Assembly (NCBI GenBank): GCA_902490445.1
Contig: CABUDZ010000047.1
Coordinates: forward strand, 1 to 16,562
Direction of reading: 5' to 3'
Source: an uncultured Collinsella sp.
GTDB taxonomy: Bacteria > Actinomycetota > Coriobacteriia > Coriobacteriales > Coriobacteriaceae
DNA length: 16,562 nucleotides
This document shows, one piece after another, positions 7,475 to 14,644 of the stretch. Below the pieces are notes generated by a model. The model was not told where the DNA came from. It was given only the letters and a program-made list of their open reading frames with translations, and made no database searches. Position 1 is the stretch's first letter, and each line of letters opens with the position of its first letter. A program made the translations under genes and the position numbers.

Positions 7475-8188
7475 GTGCCGAACTCTGCCGTGAAACCGCT
7501 CATCTTGGTCGTTGAGGACGATCCCGCCGTCCGCAACCTTATCGTCGCCGCGCTCGAGGCGCACGGTTTGCGCCATATGGCTGTGGAGACCGCCCACGCC
7601 GCCATCGCCGCCGCTTCGTCGCAGGCGCCGAGCATTGTGCTGCTCGATCTGGGCCTGCCCGATATGGACGGCGTCAAGGTGGTGGAGTCGGTGCGCGCGT
7701 GGTCGGGCATGCCGATCATCGTGGTTTCGGCGCGCAGCGAGGACGCGGACAAGATCCGAGCGCTCGATGCCGGCGCCGATGACTACCTGACTAAGCCGTT
7801 TTCGGTCGAGGAGCTGCTCGCGCGCATTCGCACCACGCTCAGGCGCCTTTCGTATGCGCAGGCGGGCGGTGTTGTCTCCGAGGGCTCGTTCGATACCGGC
7901 GAGTTGCATATCGATTTTGATGCCGGCATCGCCACGATGGATGGCGAGGAACTGCATCTGACGCCGATCGAGTACAAGCTCTTGTGCCTGCTGGCACACA
8001 ACGCCGACAAGGTGCTGACGCACCAGTTTATCTTGCACGAGATCTGGGGTACGGCGACCAAGAGCGACCTGGCGAGCCTGCGCGTCTTTATGGGCACGTT
8101 GCGTAAGAAGATCGAGTCCGACCCCGCGCATCCGCGTTACATCCAAACCCATGTAGGCATTGGCTACCGCCTAGTCACCCAAGGCTAG
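7475..8188 (+). CDS. OmpR/KdpE-type response regulator
   Basis: A 237-residue cytoplasmic response regulator. The receiver domain (about 8-125) has the acidic pair Glu14-Asp15-Asp16, phospho-acceptor Asp58 in LLDLGLPDMDG, the switch Ser in IIVVSARSE and Lys107 in YLTKPFS. A winged-helix DNA-binding domain follows (about 140-235), with LTPIEYKLLCLLA and a GIGYRLV ending typical of KdpE. The frame is open from an ATG at 7394 inside the kinase gene, but GTG 7475 is preferred. AAGGAG (7462-7467), overlapping the kinase stop region, lies 7 nt upstream of it, and the receiver fold then begins directly. It is the partner of the preceding kinase, and kup is the obvious candidate target. No operator can be identified with confidence. 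Confidence 0.94.
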   Translation: MPNSAVKPLILVVEDDPAVRNLIVAALEAHGLRHMAVETAHAAIAAASSQAPSIVLLDLGLPDMDGVKVVESVRAWSGMPIIVVSARSEDADKIRALDAGADDYLTKPFSVEELLARIRTTLRRLSYAQAGGVVSEGSFDTGELHIDFDAGIATMDGEELHLTPIEYKLLCLLAHNADKVLTHQFILHEIWGTATKSDLASLRVFMGTLRKKIESDPAHPRYIQTHVGIGYRLVTQG

Positions 8189-8212
8189 ATCGCCAACCAC
8201 CATCCCAATATG

Positions 8213-8279
8213 AGTTGCGGTGAAATACGGTCTAAATTTGCCTAATTCCAGGCAAAACAGTCCGTATTCCACCGCAACT
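8213..8279. repeat. 67-bp nested palindrome between convergent genes
   Basis: The outer arms, 18 bp at 8213-8230 and 8262-8279, are complementary with a single mismatch. Inside them a second stem, TTTGCCT (8237-8243) with AGGCAAA (8250-8256), closes a 6-nt loop. The element fills most of the 94-bp gap between the response regulator and the convergent rlmKL gene, the position of a bidirectional terminator. Flanking T or A runs are poor. The branched form is more like a mobile or dispersed palindromic element than a simple terminator. Confidence 0.7.
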
Positions 8280-8282
8280 TTG

Positions 8283-10841
8283 TTATCTGCCCTTAGGCTT
8301 GCTGGCGTAGAACTTCTTCTTTTTGGGCTTGCCGGCGGGGGAGGGTTTGCCGGCAAAGTTGGACTTGCCGTTGCCGGCCTGCGCGTGCGCGGGTACTGCC
8401 GCACGGGGCTTGCGGGCCTCGGGGTTGCGCAGCTCCTCGGTTCGCTCGGCAATTTCCTCGGCGCTAAAGCCGACCTCGGCCATGGCGTCCTCGATGGGCA
8501 GGCGGCGCACGATATAGCAATGGTGCACCTTCTGGTTGCGTGCGAAGTCCTCGGGGATGGTCTGCGCCGTTATGTCCTGTAGCACCACGCCCGCGCGTGC
8601 GAGCTTGCGTGTCTCGGGGCGGAAGCCTCGCAGGTTGCAGCTAAAGATGGCATGGCCGCCCTGTGCGAGCAGGCGCGATACGCCGGCCAACAGCTCAACA
8701 TGGTCGCGCTGGACATCCCAGGTGCGGCGGCCCATCTTGGACGAGTTCGAGAACGTGGGCGGGTCGACAAAGATCAGGTCCCAGCGGTTGCGCGTCTGGC
8801 GCTGGTCGCGAATCCAGGCGAGCACGTCGTCGCGCACAAAATGATGCTGAGGCCCCACAAAGCCGTTCTGGCGCATGTTGCGCTCGGCCCAGTCCAGATA
8901 GGTATTGGAGAGGTCGACCGTCACGGTCTCCTCGACGCCGCCATCGGCCGCGTAGCAGGTGGCAGTGCCGGTGTAGGCAAACAGATTGAGGAAGCGGCGC
9001 GCCTGCTTGGCGTGCTCGCGCACCAGGTTGCGGGTGACGCGGTGGTCCAAGAAGATGCCGACGTCCAGGTAGTCGTCAAAGTTGACGGCAAAGGTGAGGC
9101 CGCCCTCTTCGATGAGCGGCAGGCGACGACGCGCGATATTGGCGCGCTCACCCGAGCCGCCCTTGCCGGCGCCCTGCTTGCCGTACTGCGAGCCGCCGCG
9201 CGAACGCATGCGGGCCTTGGCGTGCACATGCTCGGCGGGAACATCTAGGATGCGCGGCGCGATGGCCAAGATGTCGAGCATGCGGGCCTGGGCCAGCGCA
9301 GGATCGATGGTCTTGGGCGCGGCATACTCGGCGATGACGAGCCAGCGGCCCGGCGTCTGCGGGCAACCCTCGTACAGGTCAATGGCGGCGGAGTAGTCGG
9401 GCAGGTCGGCATCGTAGACGCGGTAGCAGCTCACACCCTCACGGCGCGCCCACTTGCGACGCAGGCGGGCGTTCTTGCGCAGGCGGTTGGCGAACTGCTC
9501 GGACTCGGGGATGAGCACGGGCAGCGGCTTGCCGTCGCCCAGGTCGAGCATGGCGGCAGGTTCGGGCATGGGGGTGTTGGCGGCTTCGTCCTCGGCATCC
9601 GCGGCCTGCTCTTCGGCATCCGCGCTGGTCGTAGCTTCAAATGCCGCGGCGGCGTGGTCGAGCGAGGGCCAAACCTCGATAGCCGCCTCCTCGTTATTGG
9701 GCATGACGGCGATGGAGTGCGCGGGCTCGGAATGGAGTGCGCGGGCCATAAGGCCGTCGCGGGTGAGCGCGGCGACCGGCGCCGCGGCAAGCTCGGGCGC
9801 GCGGCGCAACTCGCCGATGAGCGTCATGGTGTCATGCATGAGCGAAAGCGGTGTCTCGGTCGTATCCGCGACCACGGCGGCGCCGGCGACAGCGCCCGTG
9901 TGGTCTAGTACGGTGGCGGACTTGGCGGCACAAAAATCGACAAAGCGCTTGTAGCCGGCACATTTAACCATGCGCTCAGCGGTCTTGCGGGCGGTGGGGT
10001 CAACATCCACGGCCACGATGCGCGCCTGGCGCTCGCGCGCTGCCGCCTCGCGCTCGCGCGCCTCGGCAAGCAGCTGCTCCCACAGGGCGGCATCGTGCAG
10101 CTGCCAGCCCTCAAAGCCCCAGCGCTCGCGTGCGGCGCCCGGGGCGCGGTCGGTCAGAATGTTCACGGCCTCCAGCAGCAGACCGCCGCCGGCGCACGAG
10201 GCATCGATCAGCGTGGGAAGGGCTTCGTTCTCGTAATCGTCGGCCGTCAGCTCGCGCTCGCATAGTGCGGTCCAGCCGACCTGCGCCAGCACCAGAGCGG
10301 CGTAGTCGGGGCGCAACACGTGTGCGCCCTCGCCGGCACGAGTCGCAGCGGGCGGTAGGCGTTTGAACAGCGGGTCGCCCGAAAGGTCTAGGCTTATGCT
10401 CGCGCGGCTCTGGCGTAGCGAAAGCAGTAGGTGAACATCGGGGTCGGCGGCATCGACGTCGGCGCGACGGCCCGTGGTCTCGGCCAGACGGTCGCACAGC
10501 GCGTCCTTGGCGCGCAGGGCCGAGAAGCGCGTGTTGCGCAGCTGCTCGGTCACGCCGCGGGCGGTGATGGCGATGGTAGCGCCCGGGTGAACGATGCTTT
10601 CCCAGGCGATGTCGTAAACGCCGTCGTACAACTCATCGGCATCCTGCGCCTCAAAGCGCCCGAGCACTACAAACACGCGGCTGGCCAGGCGCGACCACAG
10701 ACAGGCGCGGTAACCTTCTTCGAGCTCGCCCTCAAATGTAGCGCGGCCCTTCAGGCGGCGGACATGCGAAAGCCCGAGGCGTTTAAGCTCATCGGCGAGT
10801 GCGGACTCAAAGCCCTCGGGGCAGCTTGCGTAAAATTCCAT
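8283..10841 (-). CDS. rlmKL: RlmKL-type bifunctional 23S rRNA methyltransferase with a degenerate RlmL half
   Basis: An 852-residue protein; E. coli RlmKL has about 700. In order there are a THUMP RNA-binding region (about 45-155), an RlmL-like methyltransferase domain (about 160-400), a linker with an acidic Ala-rich stretch, an RlmK Rossmann methyltransferase (about 430-790) and a basic disordered tail ending in Lys/Pro/Gly repeats. RlmK is intact: LDVGIFLDHR, NLFAYTGTATC (619-629) and FVDPPTFSNS around Asp693. It makes m7G at position 2069 in E. coli numbering. The RlmL half, normally m2G2445, has DASCAGGG (213-220) in place of DPMCGSGT. Where NPPYGER is expected it has VADTTETPLS around Asp326. 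Its activity is therefore doubtful. The frame extends upstream to 10916, but ATG 10841 has GAGAGG about 7 nt ahead and starts MEFYASCPEG, typical of the family N-terminus. Confidence 0.92.
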   Translation of the reverse strand: MEFYASCPEGFESALADELKRLGLSHVRRLKGRATFEGELEEGYRACLWSRLASRVFVVLGRFEAQDADELYDGVYDIAWESIVHPGATIAITARGVTEQLRNTRFSALRAKDALCDRLAETTGRRADVDAADPDVHLLLSLRQSRASISLDLSGDPLFKRLPPAATRAGEGAHVLRPDYAALVLAQVGWTALCERELTADDYENEALPTLIDASCAGGGLLLEAVNILTDRAPGAARERWGFEGWQLHDAALWEQLLAEAREREAAARERQARIVAVDVDPTARKTAERMVKCAGYKRFVDFCAAKSATVLDHTGAVAGAAVVADTTETPLSLMHDTMTLIGELRRAPELAAAPVAALTRDGLMARALHSEPAHSIAVMPNNEEAAIEVWPSLDHAAAAFEATTSADAEEQAADAEDEAANTPMPEPAAMLDLGDGKPLPVLIPESEQFANRLRKNARLRRKWARREGVSCYRVYDADLPDYSAAIDLYEGCPQTPGRWLVIAEYAAPKTIDPALAQARMLDILAIAPRILDVPAEHVHAKARMRSRGGSQYGKQGAGKGGSGERANIARRRLPLIEEGGLTFAVNFDDYLDVGIFLDHRVTRNLVREHAKQARRFLNLFAYTGTATCYAADGGVEETVTVDLSNTYLDWAERNMRQNGFVGPQHHFVRDDVLAWIRDQRQTRNRWDLIFVDPPTFSNSSKMGRRTWDVQRDHVELLAGVSRLLAQGGHAIFSCNLRGFRPETRKLARAGVVLQDITAQTIPEDFARNQKVHHCYIVRRLPIEDAMAEVGFSAEEIAERTEELRNPEARKPRAAVPAHAQAGNGKSNFAGKPSPAGKPKKKKFYASKPKGR

Positions 10842-10868
10842 GGGTGACCTCTCTGGTTGCGTCGCTCC

Positions 10869-10874
10869 ATTATA
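10869..10874 (-). promoter_or_regulatory. -10 element of rlmKL
   Basis: Read on the minus strand this is a perfect TATAAT, 27 nt ahead of the rlmKL ATG, giving a leader of about 20 nt. The hexamer 17 nt upstream (GATGGC) is not a recognisable -35. Confidence 0.5.
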
Positions 10875-10916
10875 TGATGGATGCTTCGTTTGCCATCGCC
10901 CCCGAAAGGAACCCAT

Positions 10917-11021
10917 ATGATTGATGCGTGCTCCTTGATTCCCATTTTCATTGCAACAGCCTCAGGACTCGGGGCCTCGCACAGGCTCCCGCCGCCTTAT
11001 AGAACTGAAAGCTGGGCGTAG
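10917..11021 (+). pseudogene. 34-codon ORF divergent from rlmKL, possibly the 5' remnant of a truncated gene
   Basis: A start with a usable ribosome site (AAAGGA about 6 nt upstream of ATG) opens a frame of 34 codons. It begins MIDACSLIPIFIATASGLG, a hydrophobic stretch like a signal or first membrane segment, then runs into unstructured Pro/Arg-rich sequence and a TAG at 11019. The abrupt change of character fits a gene cut off near position 10970, at the border between the rlmKL neighbourhood and the sugar locus. It could equally be a chance ORF. I recognise no family. Confidence 0.3.
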
Positions 11022-11092
11022 GGCAAATCCATGGCACGCGACCTGCGATTGCTCGGCCATAGATGGCGTAATCGAGGCTAAGGGAGGGCATC

Positions 11093-11242
11093 ATGCGCAA
11101 GGCAAACGAGAGCTGGTTCTGGCACGCGAACGACATGGTGGTGGCGGGCGACATGAACCTCGTGGTCCGCGTCCTGTGGGCCGCGCTCATCGTGGGCATC
11201 GGCGTCGCGACGATGGCCACGCTCTGGATCGTCACGAGGTAG
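11093..11242 (+). CDS. 49-residue single-pass membrane protein, unknown function
   Basis: This small gene has a strong ribosome site, GGGAGGG (11082-11088), ending 4 nt before the ATG. The protein starts MRKANESWFWHANDMVVAGD and continues with one hydrophobic segment (about residues 23-46), ending in Thr-Arg. Third-position bases are almost all G or C, as in real genes here. The aromatic, charged N-terminus suggests a cytosolic face. It lies in the gap between divergent rlmKL and the convergent HAD gene, 53 nt from the latter's stop. I do not recognise the family. It may be a small-protein regulator of a membrane partner or a leftover of an acquired segment. The longer frame on the opposite strand lacks comparable signals and is judged a shadow. 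Confidence 0.6.
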   Translation: MRKANESWFWHANDMVVAGDMNLVVRVLWAALIVGIGVATMATLWIVTR

Positions 11243-11294
11243 CGCGCCACGAACGGATGACGAGGCACGCGGCGCATGCCACGCTGGCGGAACC

Positions 11295-12122
11295 CTAGCC
11301 TCGCTGCTGGACAATCTGTTCGATGAGCTTCGCGACGGAGTCCTCGGCTGCGTCCCCGATCAGGTGATGGGCCGCGGCCTTCGCCTCTGGCATCGCGCCC
11401 GCGACTGCGTAGGAGTTCGGCACCTTTTCGAGGAGCGTCACGTCGTTTTCCGAGTCTCCGATAAAAGCGACCTCGTCCAGCGTGACCCCAAGGCTGCCGA
11501 GAAGCGCGTCGAGTCCGTTTACCTTGCTCCAGCCAGCCGGAACAACATCGAGGAAGAATGGGACGGGCGAGGGGAAATCAAGTTCTGGGCAGGCCTCCTT
11601 GCATCGACTCCGAACGACTTCCGTCGGGGCGGAGCTGACGTTGACGAAGATGCCGGCGGTGATGACGTCACGGTTCGTGGGCACGTCTCCGAGCGCCATG
11701 TCTCTTCCGGAGTCCTTAACGATTTCCAGGGCGAATTCGTCGCCAGGCTCGACGGCGCAGAGGAACTGCTCGCAGCGTTTGCCTGTCTCATCGACATCGG
11801 CGACTAGCCAGAGTGACGTCCCCGCGTAGGGGCGTACGGCGCTATCGAGCTTGACGAGGGCCTCCGTCGAGAGCGTCTTTTTGAACACGAGTTCGCCGCT
11901 GGAGAAGACCTTCTTTCCGTTGGCCATGATGCCGGTCGAGAAACAGCGCGTGTCGCCGTCAAAGGCATCGGCCAGGTCGGCGTAGTCGCGGCCGCTTGCG
12001 GGGCCGAACGCGATGCCCGCATCAAGCGCCGAAAGAATCGCGCTGTGCGTGCGCTCCGATACGACCCTTGAGCCAAACGGCAGCAGGGTCCCGTCCATGT
12101 CTGCGAGGATGAGCTTTATCAA
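11295..12122 (-). CDS. Cof-type HAD-IIB family sugar-phosphate phosphatase
   Basis: A 275-residue cytoplasmic HAD hydrolase with the four family motifs: I DMDGT (nucleophile Asp8, acid Asp10), II Ser43 in GPASGRDY, III Lys200 in WSKVNGLDALL and IV GDSENDVTLLE (Asp223, Asp227). A C2-type cap lies between motifs II and III. Such enzymes remove phosphate from sugar phosphates and similar metabolites. The start codon is TTG: no ATG is available at the right place, and GGGAGG lies about 5 nt upstream. The gene follows the RpiR regulator by 41 nt on the same strand, so the two form an operon. Its location opposite a PTS/aldolase operon suggests it relieves build-up of a phosphorylated sugar from that pathway. 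The substrate is not determinable from sequence. Confidence 0.92.
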   Translation of the reverse strand: MIKLILADMDGTLLPFGSRVVSERTHSAILSALDAGIAFGPASGRDYADLADAFDGDTRCFSTGIMANGKKVFSSGELVFKKTLSTEALVKLDSAVRPYAGTSLWLVADVDETGKRCEQFLCAVEPGDEFALEIVKDSGRDMALGDVPTNRDVITAGIFVNVSSAPTEVVRSRCKEACPELDFPSPVPFFLDVVPAGWSKVNGLDALLGSLGVTLDEVAFIGDSENDVTLLEKVPNSYAVAGAMPEAKAAAHHLIGDAAEDSVAKLIEQIVQQRG

Positions 12123-12163
12123 GGGGTCCTCCCGTTTCGGTCTGGGCGTCGGTGTGCGTCGTC

Positions 12164-13027
12164 CTAGCTGTATTGCCTGTCTCCCAAGAGATTCTTCGAG
12201 ATGATCCTGTTAAACTCTACCGGGTCATCCCAGCAAGAGGTCAGGAAGAGGAACAACAGCTCGATGACGAAGTTGATCGAGCTGTGCGAGAAGGCGACCT
12301 CGGTTCCGGTGATGGCCTGATCTCGCGAGACGGCTCGGATGATATACGTGGCACGCTTCGCGAGCGGCGTATCTGGGTTGTCTGTGATCATGATGATGGG
12401 GGTGTTCGAATCCTCGGCAGAGTCGAATATGTTGACGAGGCGCTTCGAGTATCCGGACGTCGAAATGACGAGCAGGATGTCATTCTCCTTGAGGCTGGTT
12501 GCGGCGGAGACCATGGCATCGGTGGTACTGGGGCAAAATGCCCTGACTCCAACCTGTGAGAGCTTAAACGCCGCGTTTACGCCCATGCTAATCGAGTTGC
12601 CGACGCCCGCAATCAGGACGAGGTTGGCGTTGTGGAGCAGATTGACGACTGTCGAAAAGTCATCGGAGTCAATGAGCGAGGCGGTTTGGGAGAGCTCCTT
12701 GACCTTGTGAGACAGGACGTACTTAATGGAGCCCTCGACGTCGTCCAGAGTAACCTTGCCGCCCGTGGCCTTTTCCTCGCCGGAGGCCCTGCTGATGGAT
12801 ATGCCGAGCGCCAGACGCATGTCCGAATAGGTTCGGTAGTCAAGCGTCCTTGCGAACCTCGAAACAGACGCCGGTGACGTACCGGTTTCTGCGGCGAGTT
12901 CGCGGACGGTCATCGTTGCGACGTCCGACGGGTGGTCGAGCACATACGTTGCGATTGCCTTCTCCGAGGGGGATAGGCTGCTCATGACCGCGCAGATGTG
13001 GCTGAGCACATCTCCTGTCTTATCCAT
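12164..13027 (-). CDS. RpiR/MurR-family transcriptional regulator (HTH + SIS)
   Basis: A 287-residue regulator. The N-terminal helix-turn-helix of the RpiR type spans about 1-77, with recognition region VRELAAETGTSPASVSRFAR (41-60). A C-terminal SIS sugar-phosphate-binding domain (about 125-265) has the glycine-rich LVLIAGVGNS and the ligand-binding ISTSGYS (188-194). These proteins sense a sugar phosphate and usually repress its catabolic genes, sometimes activating them. ATG 13027 has AAGGAG 5 nt upstream. It diverges from the MFS/aldolase/PTS operon, and the 300-bp region between them carries a perfect inverted repeat and direct repeats that are strong operator candidates. Its own promoter is not obvious. 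It is co-transcribed with the HAD phosphatase. Confidence 0.94.
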   Translation of the reverse strand: MDKTGDVLSHICAVMSSLSPSEKAIATYVLDHPSDVATMTVRELAAETGTSPASVSRFARTLDYRTYSDMRLALGISISRASGEEKATGGKVTLDDVEGSIKYVLSHKVKELSQTASLIDSDDFSTVVNLLHNANLVLIAGVGNSISMGVNAAFKLSQVGVRAFCPSTTDAMVSAATSLKENDILLVISTSGYSKRLVNIFDSAEDSNTPIIMITDNPDTPLAKRATYIIRAVSRDQAITGTEVAFSHSSINFVIELLFLFLTSCWDDPVEFNRIISKNLLGDRQYS

Positions 13028-13099
13028 GGTTACTCCTTGGCCCTAGTTTGCTTTGTATCTTAGGTCAAGAGAGGTGAAAATAAAGCAAAATATTTCATA

Positions 13100-13124
13100 A
13101 GCGGTGAAATAGCGTTTCACCGCT
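13100..13124. promoter_or_regulatory. Candidate RpiR operator, perfect 10-bp inverted repeat
   Basis: AGCGGTGAAA (13100-13109), spacer TAGCG and TTTCACCGCT (13115-13124) form a perfect palindrome. It is centred about 85 bp upstream of the rpiR ATG and 215 bp upstream of the MFS ATG. GTGAAA/TTTCAC half sites separated by about 5 bp fit sites bound by RpiR-type dimers. Further copies of the half site lie at 13197 and 13258. A second short palindrome, TACCGT-TC-ACGGTA, sits at 13132-13145. Confidence 0.6.
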
Positions 13125-13197
13125 GATTTCCTACCGTTCACGGTAAATCGATGCTTCCCCGGCGCAATCTCATCTTGAGCTGCTATCTTATGAGCCG

Positions 13198-13230
13198 TGA
13201 AACAACAGCACGAAAACGATGAAACAACAG
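13198..13230 (+). repeat. 11-bp direct repeat at 22-bp spacing upstream of the MFS gene
   Basis: TGAAACAACAG occurs at 13198-13208 and again at 13220-13230. The start-to-start distance of 22 bp is about two helical turns, so both copies face the same side of DNA. The first is preceded by GTG, extending the match to the GTGAAA half site of the nearby palindrome. This fits a second regulator-binding block, or an activator site. No clear -35/-10 pair could be assigned in this 300-bp region. Confidence 0.5.
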
Positions 13231-13327
13231 AACATTGTTCCAACGCCTCGCAACTTCGTTTCACGCTAGATGGCGAATCACTTCGAAGCCCAGACAGGCA
13301 CCCGGCGAGCAAGAAGGGAGAAGCACG

Positions 13328-14530
13328 ATGCACAACGCCAGGACAAACGCAAGCATGACTTCGCTGTTCTTCGCGAACGTCCTCTACTGGGTCTGCGCGG
13401 GCGTGTACTCGCCGTTCCTCTCCGCTCACTACACGAGCCTCGGCCTCAGCGCAGCCCAGACCGGCATCCTCCTCGCGGCGACCCCGGCGTGTGCGCTCGC
13501 CATCCAGCCGCTCTGGTCGACGATCGCCGACAAACTCGGGCGCCGCCGCGCGGTCATCGTGATCCTCTGCCTTGCGGCGGCGGTACTCGCTCCGCTGTAT
13601 TACCTGGCGTCGACGTTCGTCCCGGTCCTTCTCGTAACCTTTGCGTTCTCGGCGTTTTTCTCGGGGCTCCTGCCCCTGAGCGACTCCCTCGTCATCGAGC
13701 TCGCGGATCGCTCTGGCCTGGACTTTTCTCGCATTCGCATGGGTGGCACTATCGGCTATGCCATCGTCGTCCTGATCGTCGGTCGGCTGCTCGACATGGC
13801 TCCTCAAATCCAGTTCGCGGTGGTCTCTGCCGCGCTGGTGGTCTTCGCGGCTCACATGTGGCGCCTCCCCGAGGCGGGAATTCGCGCCAATGCCGCGGAC
13901 GATCCCAAGGTCTCCCACGGAAAGGGCCTCCTCTCGCTGTTCACCAGCAATGAGATCGCCTTCGTCTTGGTCTTCGCCTTCATCAGTTCGGCCGCGATTG
14001 GCTTCATCGGGGCGTTCTTGGGCCGCTACGCGGTCGAGCTTGGCGAGGGTCAGAACCTCGTGGGCGTCCTGAGTGCGGTCTCCGCTGCGAGCGAGATCCC
14101 CATCCTGCTCGTTTCCTCCAAGCTGGTCAGGCGCTTCGGCGAGATGAACCTCCTGATCTTTTCCTGCTTCATGGCGGCGCTCAGGCTCGTGCTCGTGGGC
14201 ACCGGCATCGTCCCGGTCATGATCTGCGGCCAGCTGCTGCAGAGCGTGAGTTACATGACCGTCTACTACTCCTGCGTTACCTACATTGCCAACCACACTT
14301 ACGAGGATTGTCGCGCTCGAGGTCAGAGCGCCTTCGCGATGGTTCAGAGCGGTCTGTCCGTCGTGGTTGCGAACCTGTTTGGCGGTTGGGCGTGCGACGC
14401 GCTCGGCACGCACGCGGGTTTTCTGGCCTTCGCCCTCGCTTCAACGATTGCTGCGGTCGTTGCTTTTGTGGCGTACGTACTGTGGCGTCGAAGCGCAGCG
14501 CCACAGCCTGAGGGCCAGTCGGCCGCATAG
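13328..14530 (+). CDS. MFS transporter (LacY/MFS_1-like type)
   Basis: A 400-residue membrane protein with 12 predicted membrane helices in two halves, separated by a cytoplasmic loop of about 30 residues (around 182-205). SNEIAFVLVFAF starts the second half. IADKLGRRR (65-73) is the MFS loop 2-3 motif, and FSRIRMGGTIGYAIV resembles the fifth helix region of the LacY/NupG-like branch. Expected role is proton-coupled uptake or efflux of a sugar or nucleoside. The frame is open from 13235, but ATG 13328 is chosen: GGGAG ends 7 nt upstream and the first membrane helix follows about 10 residues later. It is the first gene of a run with aldolase and PTS genes. An MFS porter in front of a PTS is unusual, since the PTS already imports the sugar. 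It might handle a disaccharide, an unphosphorylated relative, or export. Confidence 0.88.
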   Translation: MHNARTNASMTSLFFANVLYWVCAGVYSPFLSAHYTSLGLSAAQTGILLAATPACALAIQPLWSTIADKLGRRRAVIVILCLAAAVLAPLYYLASTFVPVLLVTFAFSAFFSGLLPLSDSLVIELADRSGLDFSRIRMGGTIGYAIVVLIVGRLLDMAPQIQFAVVSAALVVFAAHMWRLPEAGIRANAADDPKVSHGKGLLSLFTSNEIAFVLVFAFISSAAIGFIGAFLGRYAVELGEGQNLVGVLSAVSAASEIPILLVSSKLVRRFGEMNLLIFSCFMAALRLVLVGTGIVPVMICGQLLQSVSYMTVYYSCVTYIANHTYEDCRARGQSAFAMVQSGLSVVVANLFGGWACDALGTHAGFLAFALASTIAAVVAFVAYVLWRRSAAPQPEGQSAA

Positions 14531-14644
14531 GCTCCACCGCGTTTTGCAAGCGCCTGCCTGCCTCGCGCTTCTCTTCGTGTTCAACCAGCTGACGAGCTGA
14601 GAACTGTCCAATCCAATGGTTATCCAAGTGAAAGGAAGACAAAG

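Noticed and set aside
10842..10916. Longer rlmKL start at 10916
   Set aside because: The extension crosses the TATAAT promoter element and does not resemble the family N-terminus. ATG 10841 has a ribosome site.
13235..13327. Longer MFS start at 13235
   Set aside because: It is a non-ATG start without a good ribosome site, and the added residues precede the first membrane helix without family similarity.
13043..14413. 456-codon open frame on the minus strand
   Set aside because: It is antisense to the MFS gene and runs through the probable operator region. Low-complexity charged composition indicates a shadow.
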